64,000 nucleotides of DNA from Trichinella spiralis. Lineage: Eukaryota > Nematoda > Enoplea > Trichinellida > Trichinellidae. Every line of letters starts with the position of its first letter. Position 1 is the stretch's first letter. Below are positions 11,882-22,789 of the stretch, piece after piece. Made by a program: the position numbers and the translations under genes. The stretch spans positions 17,309,776-17,373,775 of the forward strand of contig CM012954.1 in NCBI GenBank assembly GCA_000181795.3, written 5' to 3'. The notes under the pieces are model-generated. The model made no database searches. It was not told the DNA's origin and was given only the letters and a program-made list of their open reading frames with translations.

Positions 11882-13157
11882 ATGAAAGTACGAGTGTTCG
11901 ATTTTCGTCCTCCTGCCGATCATGTGAAAATTTTGTTGAATTATTTGAAAAGTGTAGTGAAGGATTGCAATTTGGTTGCTTCTGGAAATGAGGATGAAAT
12001 TTCAAGTGATATTTTAAAAGTGATATCAATTCTTGGTGAATATGTCGAAAAGAAACCAAATGAAGCTGATTTGGAATCGGTGTTGATGTCTCTTTCTTCA
12101 CTTATTCCATCCGTTCTTGAAGCCGAAGAAAGCAGTAAAATTGTGGAAGAATTGTGTAAAAAATTTACTGAACCAGTATTTCGTGATAGAGAACAAATAA
12201 TTTTTCGTGCTATTACTAATTTGTTTTATGCAATGGAAGATGTTCACCCGGTTTCTTATCGGCATCAGTATAAGCTTTTCATGGGAATGTTAAATTTAAG
12301 TTGTCATTGCAAACCGTCTAATATTCCACTGCGAATAATTTCGTTAGAACAAGCAAGTCAATGGCTTAATCAGTGGAAATGCAATCTTCAAGAAAGACGG
12401 GATTGTTTTCGATTGTTGCATCGTACTTTGTTAAATAGTAATCAGGGATTTCTATGAAAAGCTATATTTTGAATGAAGCATTTTATTTCAGGCGAAGAGA
12501 TTGGAGCGCCAGCGAAAGTGATGTACGAACTTCTTAGTTCTTATACTACTGAAGCGGACGCTTACATTGCCGGAGATGATGCTCGAGAATGTGTTCGTTC
12601 TGCAATAAACGATCCGCGCACGTTTATTTTTAGCCATTTGTTTAGTCTTCTACCTGTGCAACAGTTAGCCGACGAACCAATTCACAGATTATTGACAATA
12701 TTTGATTCCGGCTCATTGGACGATTATATAATGTTTTACGAGCAGAATAAGCAATTTGTTGACGAAACAATGGGCTTGTCAAATGAGCACTACTTGTACA
12801 AGATGCGTGTATTGACGTTCATGACTATTGCTGAAAAGAGGAAGGAAATTTCATTGAGTGAACTGATGAATTTGTTAAAAATGGAAGATGAACGCAGCTT
12901 AGAAGAGTTTGTTATAAAAGCCATACAATCAGAGATGGTTAAAGTAAGTTTTTTATTTTTTTTGATGCAATCTTTGATGACAATTTTAACAGGCTCAGAT
13001 TGACGATGCTGCAAAAATTGTTCTCCTACATGGCGCTCAGTCACGTTCTTTTGGCAAGAGGCAGTGGGAAGAAGTGCTGAATGGATTAAAGAAGTGGGAA
13101 GATGGAGTCCGTTATGCGGAAAAATATTTCGATGTTGCTTCTGAAGAAATGGAATAA
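11882..13157 (+). CDS. Translation initiation factor eIF3 subunit M (PCI domain)
   Basis: Three exons: 11882-12437, 12492-12943 and 12993-13157; 1173 bases, 390 residues. The C-terminal half matches eIF3M/PCI proteins: VMYELLSSYTTEADAY, CVRSAINDPRTFIFSHL, PIHRLLTIFDSGSLDDY, KMRVLTFMTIAEKRKEIS, then a winged-helix segment with EEFVIKAIQSEMV and RSFGKRQWEEVLNGLKKW. The N-terminal helical half is less conserved. Family knowledge: eIF3M is part of the octameric PCI/MPN core of eIF3 and helps the 43S complex bind mRNA; in C. elegans the homologue CIF-1 is shared with the COP9 signalosome. I chose ATG 11882 because a TTTAG acceptor lies 10 bases upstream and the frame has no obvious earlier start in the same exon. 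The first donor (ATAGTAATC) is weak but preserves the frame exactly. Confidence 0.92.
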
Positions 13158-13548
13158 TCTGCTTTTGTGAAAAGTATTTTTAAATGATTAAATTTTGTTT
13201 AATCTATATTTCAAGTGATTTTGAACACTGTGGAACGAATGTTAAATACATTTTGATTTGGCATTTATAGTTTGAATAATGAAATTATATACTGCTAATT
13301 ATAAATTTCATTTTAAAATTCATTATCACTATATTTAAATGGTTAATGGTTCTGTTTATTTGAAGTTGATCAGTGATAAGTTAATTTTAATGGAGTTGTA
13401 ACAAATTATTGTCATGCTATATAAAATGATAAGTTTTCAGAAAAGCTATGAAATCAGATGAAACTTTGATCAGAAACTTATTCGCAATAAGCAGTTAATA
13501 GTGAAAAAACAGTGAAATTTTAAATCAAAATAGAACTGATTGAAAAAA
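13158..13548. other. Convergent 3' intergenic region
   Basis: AT-rich sequence between the end of the eIF3M gene (+) and the small minus-strand gene. I see no coding exon, RNA gene or repeat. Confidence 0.45.
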
Positions 13549-13839
13549 TCAGTTCAAGCGTATTTCCGCTTCTACCCAACTTGGGATTTCACTGTACGGC
13601 TCGATGTATTCTTTCCGGGTGTAGTTGGAATTGTAAACGTAGCCGCCAATTTTGTAAATCTTTGACACAACCCACGCTCGATTATTCGACCAAAGCTGTT
13701 TTCGCTCAGCAGTGGCCGTCGGATGCACTGGATGCGGAGGCAATTGATCCATCGGCACCAATTTAACAATAGGCGGTTTGCCAAAAGTCACTTTCGGCTT
13801 TTGAGAGTTCTTCCTATTTTTACAGATTTTATTACCCAT
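13549..13839 (-). CDS. Small basic protein, unknown function, possible N-myristoylation
   Basis: A single uninterrupted 96-codon frame. I do not recognise it. The start MGNKICKN has Gly at position 2 with Lys and Cys close behind, a pattern that can be N-myristoylated and palmitoylated, which would place it on membranes. The first third is basic (NRKNSQKPK), the centre is proline-rich (PMDQLPPHPVHP), and the last third is aromatic and acidic (GGYVYNSNYTRKEYIEPY, then WVEAEIRLN). It reads like a real protein rather than a shadow frame. Support for transcription: just upstream of the ATG is an acceptor (TTTTATAG, 13843-13850) paired with a donor at 13901 (CG|GTGAGC), suggesting a 59-base intron in the 5' leader. 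It has no membrane segment or signal peptide. Confidence 0.6.
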   Translation of the reverse strand: MGNKICKNRKNSQKPKVTFGKPPIVKLVPMDQLPPHPVHPTATAERKQLWSNNRAWVVSKIYKIGGYVYNSNYTRKEYIEPYSEIPSWVEAEIRLN

Positions 13840-14572
13840 TTTCTATAAAATCAAAATTGCCATAATATCGTGAATGGAAAAGAAGAAAAAAGAAAGCTCA
13901 CCGACCTCTTGCAAACCAAAAGAAAAACTGAAATAGCAATAATAAATCGACAGTGCGGAAAGTTTTATTTAACTTTAAAATGTAAAAGTTATTTCAAAGC
14001 GAAAAACATTAAAAAAGGATAATTCAAACATAAAAGAAAGAAAGTTTAAAATGCAAAGGCAACAGCACTGCAATTGTCAGTCAGACAATTAAATTTAAAC
14101 AAAAATGAATTCAAAAAAAGTCAAAAAAGCATTACAGTATTTTTTCTTGAAATTCTTGCTTTTCCAATTTACTGTAATTTTCCAAAAAAATGATTATAAA
14201 AAATGAAAATAATCGTGTAAAATTAAATTTTAATAAAAGTAGAAAAGAAAATTTGGCTATTTTTATAAGTTATATAGTTTTATTTGGAAACGTATTTCAT
14301 CAAAAGTTGATCAAATATGAAATCAAGTGAATAAGCATGACGATGTAGTTTTGCTGGCAGTTTGCATTTAGATTGTTTTTAATTGAAAAAATTTCAATTT
14401 GAATAATTAAAATAATAACAATTTCCTTTAATCAGTAAGAAATTTTACAATGATAATTCTACTTGACAGCTTGAAACATACGGTGGACTACGGTATTTTG
14501 CAGATACAATCCCACTCGCGGCTGTCCGGCTGGTTTGTGGTTGAGTTTGCAGTGTTCGCGTTTCGAGTTGTC
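13840..14572. promoter_or_regulatory. Divergent intergenic region with a 5' leader exon of the small gene
   Basis: Contains the probable noncoding leader exon of the 96-residue protein (starting at 13902 on the minus strand) and, toward 14500-14572, the GC-richer leader of the PTK7-type receptor. The rest is AT-rich and featureless. Confidence 0.4.
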
Positions 14573-17500
14573 ATGGTCGCCAACTTTGCCCGCACACTGG
14601 TCACTGTCTGTATTGGTAGTGGAATTTTGTTTTTATTTTGTATTGAAGAAAAAAAAGTGAAATTATTTTTTTTGAATTATTAAAAGTCAAAAAAAAGAAA
14701 TTTTGTTTTTTTTTTCAAAAATTTCATCAAATCGATTGTATATTTTGTATTTTTTATTTCCAGTGTTGGGTGTGAGTTCTGCACGTGGACCGTGCGTGGA
14801 GGATGAGTCGTTCTATTTCAACGTGCAGCCGAAAGGGATCACGGTCCGTGAAGGGAGCCGGGCATTTTTGGAATGCAACGTCAGTTCCGACTGCAACATG
14901 CAATTCCACTGGGTGTTGAACGACGAAATTGTGGTGAACAACACCCGTCGCTATCAGAACGGTTCCAATTTGGTCATCACCCGAGTGAACCGTTCCCTGG
15001 ACTATGGGGAATTTTTCTGCATCGCTACCATCGCTACAACTGGCCTAGCTAAGCAAAGTCAGCCGGCTTCACTGGCCATTCTGTGTAAGTTACATACAAT
15101 TACTCAATAGTATGATCGATTGAAGGGGGGGGGGGGAAATTGTCTTTCTTTCATTTTTTTGAATATTCGAATTTTGATTTCATCCATATTTCAATCAGTG
15201 AAGTCAGAAAAAACCCATTACATAACAAAAAGAAGAAGAAGAATAAGAATTTAAACATAAAATAGCATCGTCGTCATAAATAATCATAAAAGTATGAGCA
15301 AGCAGGGGCAAAGGGTGTGTATTAGGGATTTGAAAATTAGAAAAGAAGAAAAAGTATGCAGCAGCATATTGTTTTGTTTGTTTGATTGAATGAAGAAGAT
15401 TTGAGAAAGAGGCCGTAGTGCTTGGTTGGTTGGTTGGTGTGGCATATTTTCTCCAAGCAATAATATGACTGATGACCGAATGACTGGAGCGGCTTGGTTG
15501 AAAGGGCCGCCAGTCGGTTGACACTTGGCAGGCGGCGGCGATTCATTAGCGCTGGCGGCATCTTTGAAGCTTTTGAAATAAGCGAAAAATCGATCGTTTG
15601 TGTGTTTGGCTTGTTGAAGAGAAGCAGAAGAAGAAAGATGGAAGGAAGAAGAAGAAGAAATGTATGAGACCGACAGATAGACAGGCACGCCCACTTTTGA
15701 GTTGCAGTTTAATTTTCCAGACAAAATAAAACAGTTAAAATAATAAATCAAATCAAATCAACCCCCGCCCTTGTAAAGAGACATAATAATAATTTGCATT
15801 TTTATCGGCACATTTATATGATCGTGAAAGTTGATGATTTTGATTGAATTTATCACTTGTTTGAATAATATTCTCTTCTGATAACTTTTCAACGACGTTA
15901 TCTGAAATACAAAGGCGGACAGTGTTTGCTTGTCAACAATGTTGCAAAATTTTATTTAGGGGGGGGGAACCCATGTCATCCAACAAACAAAAAGCTTTTT
16001 GCTATTTTCTCTGTTTCGCATGATAGAAAACAAAATGTTTTATTTTAATACCGAAACAAACAATATTAATTGTGATAGTAGAAATTATAATAATTTTTTT
16101 TCTCTCTCTCTCTCTATTATTATTAAAGGTGTAATTTGAAAAAGTTCACCAGTTGCGAATGCGTCAAAGCGAGAAAAGTGTAATAATATCGTTTAAAAAA
16201 GTGCATTTTTGTTGAAACTAGTGCAAAATAATGTTGGTCAATTCAATTTGAAAATGTGTATTTTTTTTTCTTTTCTTTATTACCAATTCAACAGTTCTAA
16301 TGTAGTTGTACAGTTATTATTAATTTTGTTAAAATGGGGAAAGTATTTCAATTTGAATTTATTTTAATTTTCCTCTTCTTGTTACACAATTTGAACACGT
16401 TGCTTTAAAGATTAATCGACAACAATTGTAATTGATAAATGAGAATTTTTACTTTAATAATAATCATTGTTCAGTGTGATGATGATGATGATTAAGAGGA
16501 GAGGAAATGTGAATTTTTGATGTCGATCAAAAATTTCTTTTTTTTCTTTTGGCATATGTCACCAGTTCGTCAGTCAGTCGTTTACTAAAACTAGCCGCAT
16601 AAAGCCGGCAGACAAGCAAGCAAACAAGCCTGCTGCTAACTTTGATGGGAGGAAAAAATCCATTTTGACCCTCGGGTGAAGTTTTGCGCTTTTTCTTTTC
16701 TTCACGTAACAACCGAAACATCGGCGCTTTTTGAAGGGGAAAATTTATTTAAACAAATGATCTCATACAAATCGTATAAGTTGGCTCGTAAAAAAACAAA
16801 GAGCAGAAAATTTTTTTTTAATTTTGCAATAATTTTATCTGTTTGTCCATTTTTGCTTGCTTGCTGCTGCTGATAATAAAAGATAATGCGTTGAAACATT
16901 TCAATAATTTTTTTTTAATTTGAAATTTTTAGTTTTACTGTAGATTGTATCATTTGGAAAAAAAATATATGTAACTGATATTATTGTAATTGTTTTTCTT
17001 ATTTCTGAACGTTGCAAATGACGAAAAATAAGTTCACCTCTATCTTTTGTTCAGAAGATAATATTTTTTCCAATGTTAAAACTCTGTATTGTTTTTATCA
17101 TTCAAATCAACCGTATATATCAGATTGACTATAAATGCATATGTATGTATATATCTATAATCTAGCCTGATTGTACTTATGAAAATAAATATTTGCATTT
17201 TTAAAGGGCTGAAAGAAAACGTATCAGTGACCGCGCTGTCGTCGGCTGAGATGAGGGGCGAGTTGCAACTGCGTTGCGATGCCGAAGGATACGATGAACC
17301 GTTGTACCGTTGGTATCACAACGGTCATCGTCTCAGGCGTTCGGAAAGGGTGACTTGGCGAGGTCGACGATTGACCGTCCACGCTGTCACTGTCCACGAT
17401 AACGGAGTTTACAGTTGCGAAGCGGAAAATTCCGCCGGCATCGTTCGCAGTTTCGAAGACTACGTCCTTTCACTGCCAGGTAAAAGAAAAGCAGGAACAA

Positions 17501-20500
17501 TTGTTTTTTTTTATTCGTTTTTCCAATGTATACAAAAAACATTACAGTACGTTGAAGATTTCGGAAATCAGCTTTATCAATTGATAAGTTTGAAAAATTC
17601 ATCTGACAAAAACAAAAAAGATGAAAAAACAAGTTTTTAACGGATTAAGAAAATTAATTTAATGAAAATAACCCTTTTTTTCATAATTTACAACGTAATC
17701 ATCGTTTTGCAAATTTACAAAACAGTAGTGTGAAATCAGTAGTTATTTTCTGTACAAATTGTCATTTCACAGAAAAAGTGTAATGCATGTGAATGTTTCT
17801 TTGAAAAATGGCTATAATTTTGTGCGGGTTTAATTTTTTTTAAATTATTTTCTAAGAAAATTGTAATACAGTTTTTTGTCATTTTTAATTTTTTTTACTG
17901 CTTGCTGCTTTTGCTGCCGATCGATGATGGTGATGACCAAGTGTGATAAGAGTGAAAGATGTAGGTTGTAAATTTTTTGTTTCAAGAAAAAAAAAAGAAT
18001 TGTTATTCAGAAAAATAATATTATAATATACTTGTTGTTGTGTGTTCGGTTGATAAAAGAGGGAAAATTGATGCAACGTCGTCAATAGTGGAACTTAATT
18101 ATCCAATAATTCATTTTTCAATTGGAGCCGGGTGAATTTTCATTCGTCTGTCTGTCTGAAAGAAAAAATTATGGCATTTTTATTTTTCAAACTTTCGACA
18201 TCAGTGAATTCGTCTGTGGAATAATATTAATAGAATTTTTTAAAGTGTTCGTGGTTGTTGTTGTTTTCTGCTTATTTCTTTTCCACTGTTAAGCTAATAT
18301 ATACATATATATCCTAAACCTGTCAACAGCACCAACAACACATCTGCTTGTTGCAATACGTGGTGAGTCGGTGGGTGTGTTTTGGTTGAATTTTCGTTTT
18401 TATTTATGATTTTTTCCCCAAGCTATAAATTGCCCATAGCAGAAGCAGCTAAAGTCGGCTTAATGATTGAAAAGAAATGATTAATCGGCTAGAAAGGTCG
18501 GCAAGCATTCATCTTTGTCCACGGCACCAGATGGTGTCGGCTAGATGGAACTGAAAGAAAAAGATCATCATGACTGGTGGATTAAAATAAACGATTTGTT
18601 GTCTCTTCAGTGGGTGTGCCAGTGTGTGCATGTGTTTGTATATGCGTGCGCATGTGTGCTCGTTTGTCATAGAATGATATGTGAATTTTTTCTTTTTGTT
18701 AATTATTTGAGCAGTGATAACGAACCACCTATAAAAAAAAATTTTTTTTTTTCGAATTATCGGTGAAAAACTGGCACACTATTTTGAATTGTTAAAACTG
18801 TTTTTGAAAGGAAACAAAACTAGAAATTAAACAATTTCACTGGTATTATTATTCATTGAAACATCTTAATTGTCACAGTGTAAAATTTATGACGTAAAAT
18901 CTCTACCAATATACAGTACATGCAAAACTTATATTTCTTGAAATATTATTTTAAAACGATATATTATTTTGGCCGATTGGTTGGTAAACAATGATACTGT
19001 GTAGGTATTTAATATAATTGTGCTGCTTTATAGATTTATTTGAATTCAGTCGAGATATTGAATGAGTTATTTCTTCAGGAGCTGTGCCAAAAATTGTCAC
19101 TGTTCCACAAAACATTATTGCTCCAGTTGGTTGGTCAGCTTTGTTTGATTGCGCTTATGACGGAGCGGAGAAATTATATTGGAAAGCTGGCAATTATCCA
19201 GATTTACTTATTGGCACAGATTCTTCTCAGAGGTAACTTTTTTTTGTTACAAAATCTTTACAAATCAATGTTTTCAAATGTTTTTATTTTTCAGTTTTGT
19301 TTTGTCTATTGATTGTTCAATTTTTTTTAGAATTTATCAGTTAGCTAATAATAGTTTGTTGATCACCAGTGTGCTAGCCAGCGATGAAGGAAATTACGAA
19401 TGTGTCGGAGAGGCCAATATTAAGTCATCTTTGCCGAAAAAGCAAAGCTACAGCGCTCATTTAGCTATGCCGAGTAAGTAGCTTTTGATCTGGTATTTTT
19501 TTAATGGCAAATATAACAGTTGGGAAGATGGTTTTTGAATGATGACTAATTTGAATAAATAAATAATTACATTTTCAAATTAAGTGAGGTTCTCAACAGT
19601 GGCGAGAATTTTTTCTTCACTTTTGCAAGAGCAATTGAAAAATTAATTATTCAAATAATTTTAAATATTGTAATAATTTTGAAGCATTGGGTCTTTTTCG
19701 TGGTACAAATTTCGAACCGGTGCGTGATATTTACGTGGTCGGCCAAGGTAAAAGATTCGAAATTGCCTGCGTGCCACCCAGCGGTAGACCGATGCCAAAA
19801 ATTCACTGGACTCGAAATGGTCAACGGGTTTCTGATGTTGGGCGTGTTCGTTCAAGTGACGATTATTCGTTGGTCATTGATTCGGCTCGTCTGAGCGACA
19901 AGGGCGAGTACGATTGTGTGGCGGAAAATATGGCTGGAGTTCAAAAAGGCAAAATCTACGTTCACGTTTCTAGTGAGAGTTTTCTTAATTGTTTGTTTGT
20001 TTGTTTGTTTGTTTTATTTGTTTTTTTAGAACCGCCGGTAATTGAACGACACCCGTCGTCTTTAGAAGTGGAAGAAGGTTCAGAGGCTAGACTGGATTGT
20101 AGTTATCGCGGTAATGAGTACCCTGTGACGGTGGTCGATTGGGAGAAAGATCAGTCGGTCATTTCGGTAAGTTATCTCCAAGTGCAATATAATGTTAGTC
20201 CCAATATGTTGAAATGTATGTATGTTTGTTGGTTTGTTTCATTTATTTGTCAAGCCTGTTCGACCTCGGTTAGCCACGGTTAGACGTAAGCAGTTTCCTG
20301 ACAACGGCACGTTGCTGATCTATTCAGTTAGCATGGCCGACTCAGGAGAATACACCTGCGTGGTGAAGACTTTGGAACAGCATCCGGTCTATTCGCAGCC
20401 GGCTATACTTCGCGTTTTGGAACGCTTGAAGTTCTCCCCAAGACCTGTGGACCGAAAATTGGAGTTGAACAGCGACGTGCAGATCCCTTGCCGGGCGGTG

Positions 20501-22789
20501 GGCCACGCCCCGACCAAAGTGAAATGGCTGCGTCTGTCCCGTCTCTCCACTGACGGTACGGAAACTCAATATCAGCAGCCGTTGACCAACTTGTCGCCGC
20601 ACATTCGAGATAAAGATGGTATGCTTTATTTTCACAACGCCCAGTTCGACGATGCTGGCTATTACATGTGCGTGGCGGTCAGTTCGCAGGGTGTGATAAA
20701 CGTCACAATCAAGATTGAAGTTGTTGGTAAAAAAAAGTTTATCTGTTTCATTATTATTATTATTATTATATTTTTATTATTTTCGCAGTTGCTCCCATAT
20801 TTGACCTTGTTCCAAACAATGTCACTGTTGAAGAAGAACAAAACGTCTGGTTACACTGTGCAGTTCGTGGCACCCCTTCACCTACTGTAAGGTGGTACTT
20901 TGAAGGCACTCCAGACAGCGAATGGTTCGAACGAAAATTGAATGAATTTTATTTATTTTATTTGTCTTTTATGTTAATTTTATTAAGGACCTTTGCGCAT
21001 CGTAAATATTCAAATAATACCTTACTTTTGATAAAGCCGACCGTAGAACAAGCTGGCAAGTACAATTGCATGGCTGGTAATAAGGGTGGTTTCAAACGCC
21101 ACGAAGCGTTGATTTGTATTCGATGTGAGTGTTTTTTATTCTGTTTTGCTTTGATTATTGTGTTTTAATTGTTGTTTTCTTATCTTCTTCTTCTTCTTCT
21201 TTTGATTTCAGTGAAATTGAGCAATATTTCACACTGTGGTCGACATATAGGTTTGCAGAGATCGTTTTCTGATATTGATTCGGCGGAATTGATGAAAAAT
21301 GAAAGAAATGGGATGACGTTGGCGACCACCGGCATTGCTTGCGGTGCCGCAGCTGGTTACATTTTGTTGGTGGTGTTTTTAGTCTCGTATTGCGGTTACA
21401 GAAGACGCCGAGGCAGGCTTATTAAAGCCAACCAGGGGCAGTCGACCACACCGTTGCAAGTGCAAATCGTCGAACAGCACCTTGCCGGCAAAGGAGCCGT
21501 GTGTTCGAGCTTGACCACTTCTGCTCACAGCGGCGGAGAGTTGTTGCTGAAAGGAGGAAATTATTCTAGCAATGGTTCCACGACCAGCCAGCCCGTCAGG
21601 GCGACACTGAGCTCATCTAAGCGAGCCCGGTTTGTCAACACATTCAAGCATTTGCAATTTCCACGCGAACAGTTGCGTTATCGAAGCACTCTCGGCTCGG
21701 GCGTTTACGGTGAAGTGTATCTGATGTTCAAGACTGAAAATCAACCACAAGAGCAACAACAACAAGAACAAGAACAACAGCCCAATGACGGTGTGTTCGA
21801 CAATGCAACAGCGACAACGACAACTGCTACTACTACTACTACTACTACAGTAGTGGTGAAAAGCTTGCTTACAAAAGAAGAATGGGTCCAGGCGGAATTT
21901 ATGCAAGAATTGGAATTGTACGCAAGATGTGATCATCCGAATGTTGCCAAATTGCTCGGCGTTTGTGCGTCTGCGGAACCAATTTTAGTCATATTCGACT
22001 ATTTGGATTACGTACGTATTCGAGCAAAAATTGTTGTTTCGATTTGCTTATTCGTCGTCGCGACTGTATTTTCAGGGAAATTTGAAACATTATTTGCAAG
22101 CATCTCGTCATTACAAATCTCCGGTTTCTTTGTCGCAAGCATCCTATCCACCACCGTTGACAAGAAGTCAGATTTTTAGCATTGTTTATCAGGTGATGAT
22201 GATAATTTTCCATTTTCAAATTAAAATTCCAAGTAGAGAAAATGTCATTTTTTTTATTGATATTTTCTTCTTGTTGCAGGTTGCTGAAGCGATGCAGCAC
22301 ATCAGCGACCGTCGTTTTGTTCACAAAGATCTCGCGGCCAGGAATGTGCTTTTATCATCCAAATATTTCGTCAAAGTGACCCACTTGAGTTTGAGCAACG
22401 ATCAATTTTTAGCCGAATATTACACTTACCGTAATTTGGTGCTTCCGTTGAGATGGATGCCGGACGAAGCGCTGTTCGACGATGATTGGTCGGTGAAAAG
22501 CGACGTCTGGTCGTTTGGAGTTTTCATATGGGAACTGTTGACGATGGGCGAGTTGCCCTACCAATCGTGCAGCAATGACGATGTGATCGAATATTTGAAA
22601 TGTCGCCAGTTGAAATTAACTTTACCTGGAGGTCCTGTTCCGTCGATTTTGAGGAAATTGATCGCCGACTGTATGGCTGTGAATCCAAAAGACCGACCGT
22701 TGTTCAGTGAAATACGAGAACGTCTTGCAATGTTATCATTGTCATCATCGTCATCATCGTTCGTTGAACAAGAAACTGAATTGAATTGA
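14573..22789 (+). CDS. PTK7: PTK7/Off-track-type receptor pseudokinase
   Basis: Twelve exons: 14573-14615, 14764-15084, 17207-17479, 19079-19232, 19331-19473, 19685-19972, 20030-20166, 20255-20726, 20789-21124, 21212-22011, 22076-22192, 22280-22789; about 1197 residues. A signal peptide (MVANFARTLVTVCIVLGVSS) is followed by seven Ig-like domains with Cys, Trp and YxC marks (for example GEFFC, GVYSCEAENSAG, GEYDCVAENMAG, GKYNCMAGN). A membrane segment lies near residue 757-785, then a kinase-like domain. The Gly loop GSGVYGEV and Lys in VVVKSL remain, but HRD is HKD (VHKDLAARN) and the DFG site reads HLS (VKVTHLSLSND), as in PTK7 pseudokinases. Family knowledge: PTK7 is a planar-polarity and Wnt co-receptor at the plasma membrane. 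Two oddities are listed as findings: a Gln/Thr insert before the Lys strand, and an intron-like stretch at about 20936-20988 without a GT donor. Introns after exons 2 and 3 are long (2.1 and 1.6 kb). Confidence 0.92.
15085..17206. other. Long intron of the PTK7-type gene
   Basis: A 2.1-kb intron, unusual here where most introns are 50-120 bases. It holds a G run (15126-15137), a second G run at 15960-15967, and a purine-rich area 15200-15680 (GAAGAAGAA-rich on the + strand) that gives spurious minus-strand frames. A CT repeat lies at 16101-16115. I see no exon or nested gene; splicing enhancers are possible but unproven. Confidence 0.6.

Noticed and set aside
14450-14572. An earlier in-frame ATG (14450) for the PTK7-type protein
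   Set aside because: It would put 41 residues before the signal peptide MVANFARTLVTVC; the ATG at 14573 gives a normal secretory start.
15204-15751. Minus-strand frames of 106 and 155 residues in the PTK7 intron
   Set aside because: Driven by GAA/GAAG purine repeats read as Ser/Phe runs; no domain, no splice logic.
21613-21936. Minus-strand Ser/Cys-rich frame opposite the kinase exon
   Set aside because: Shadow of the CAA and ACT repeat that codes Gln and Thr on the plus strand.
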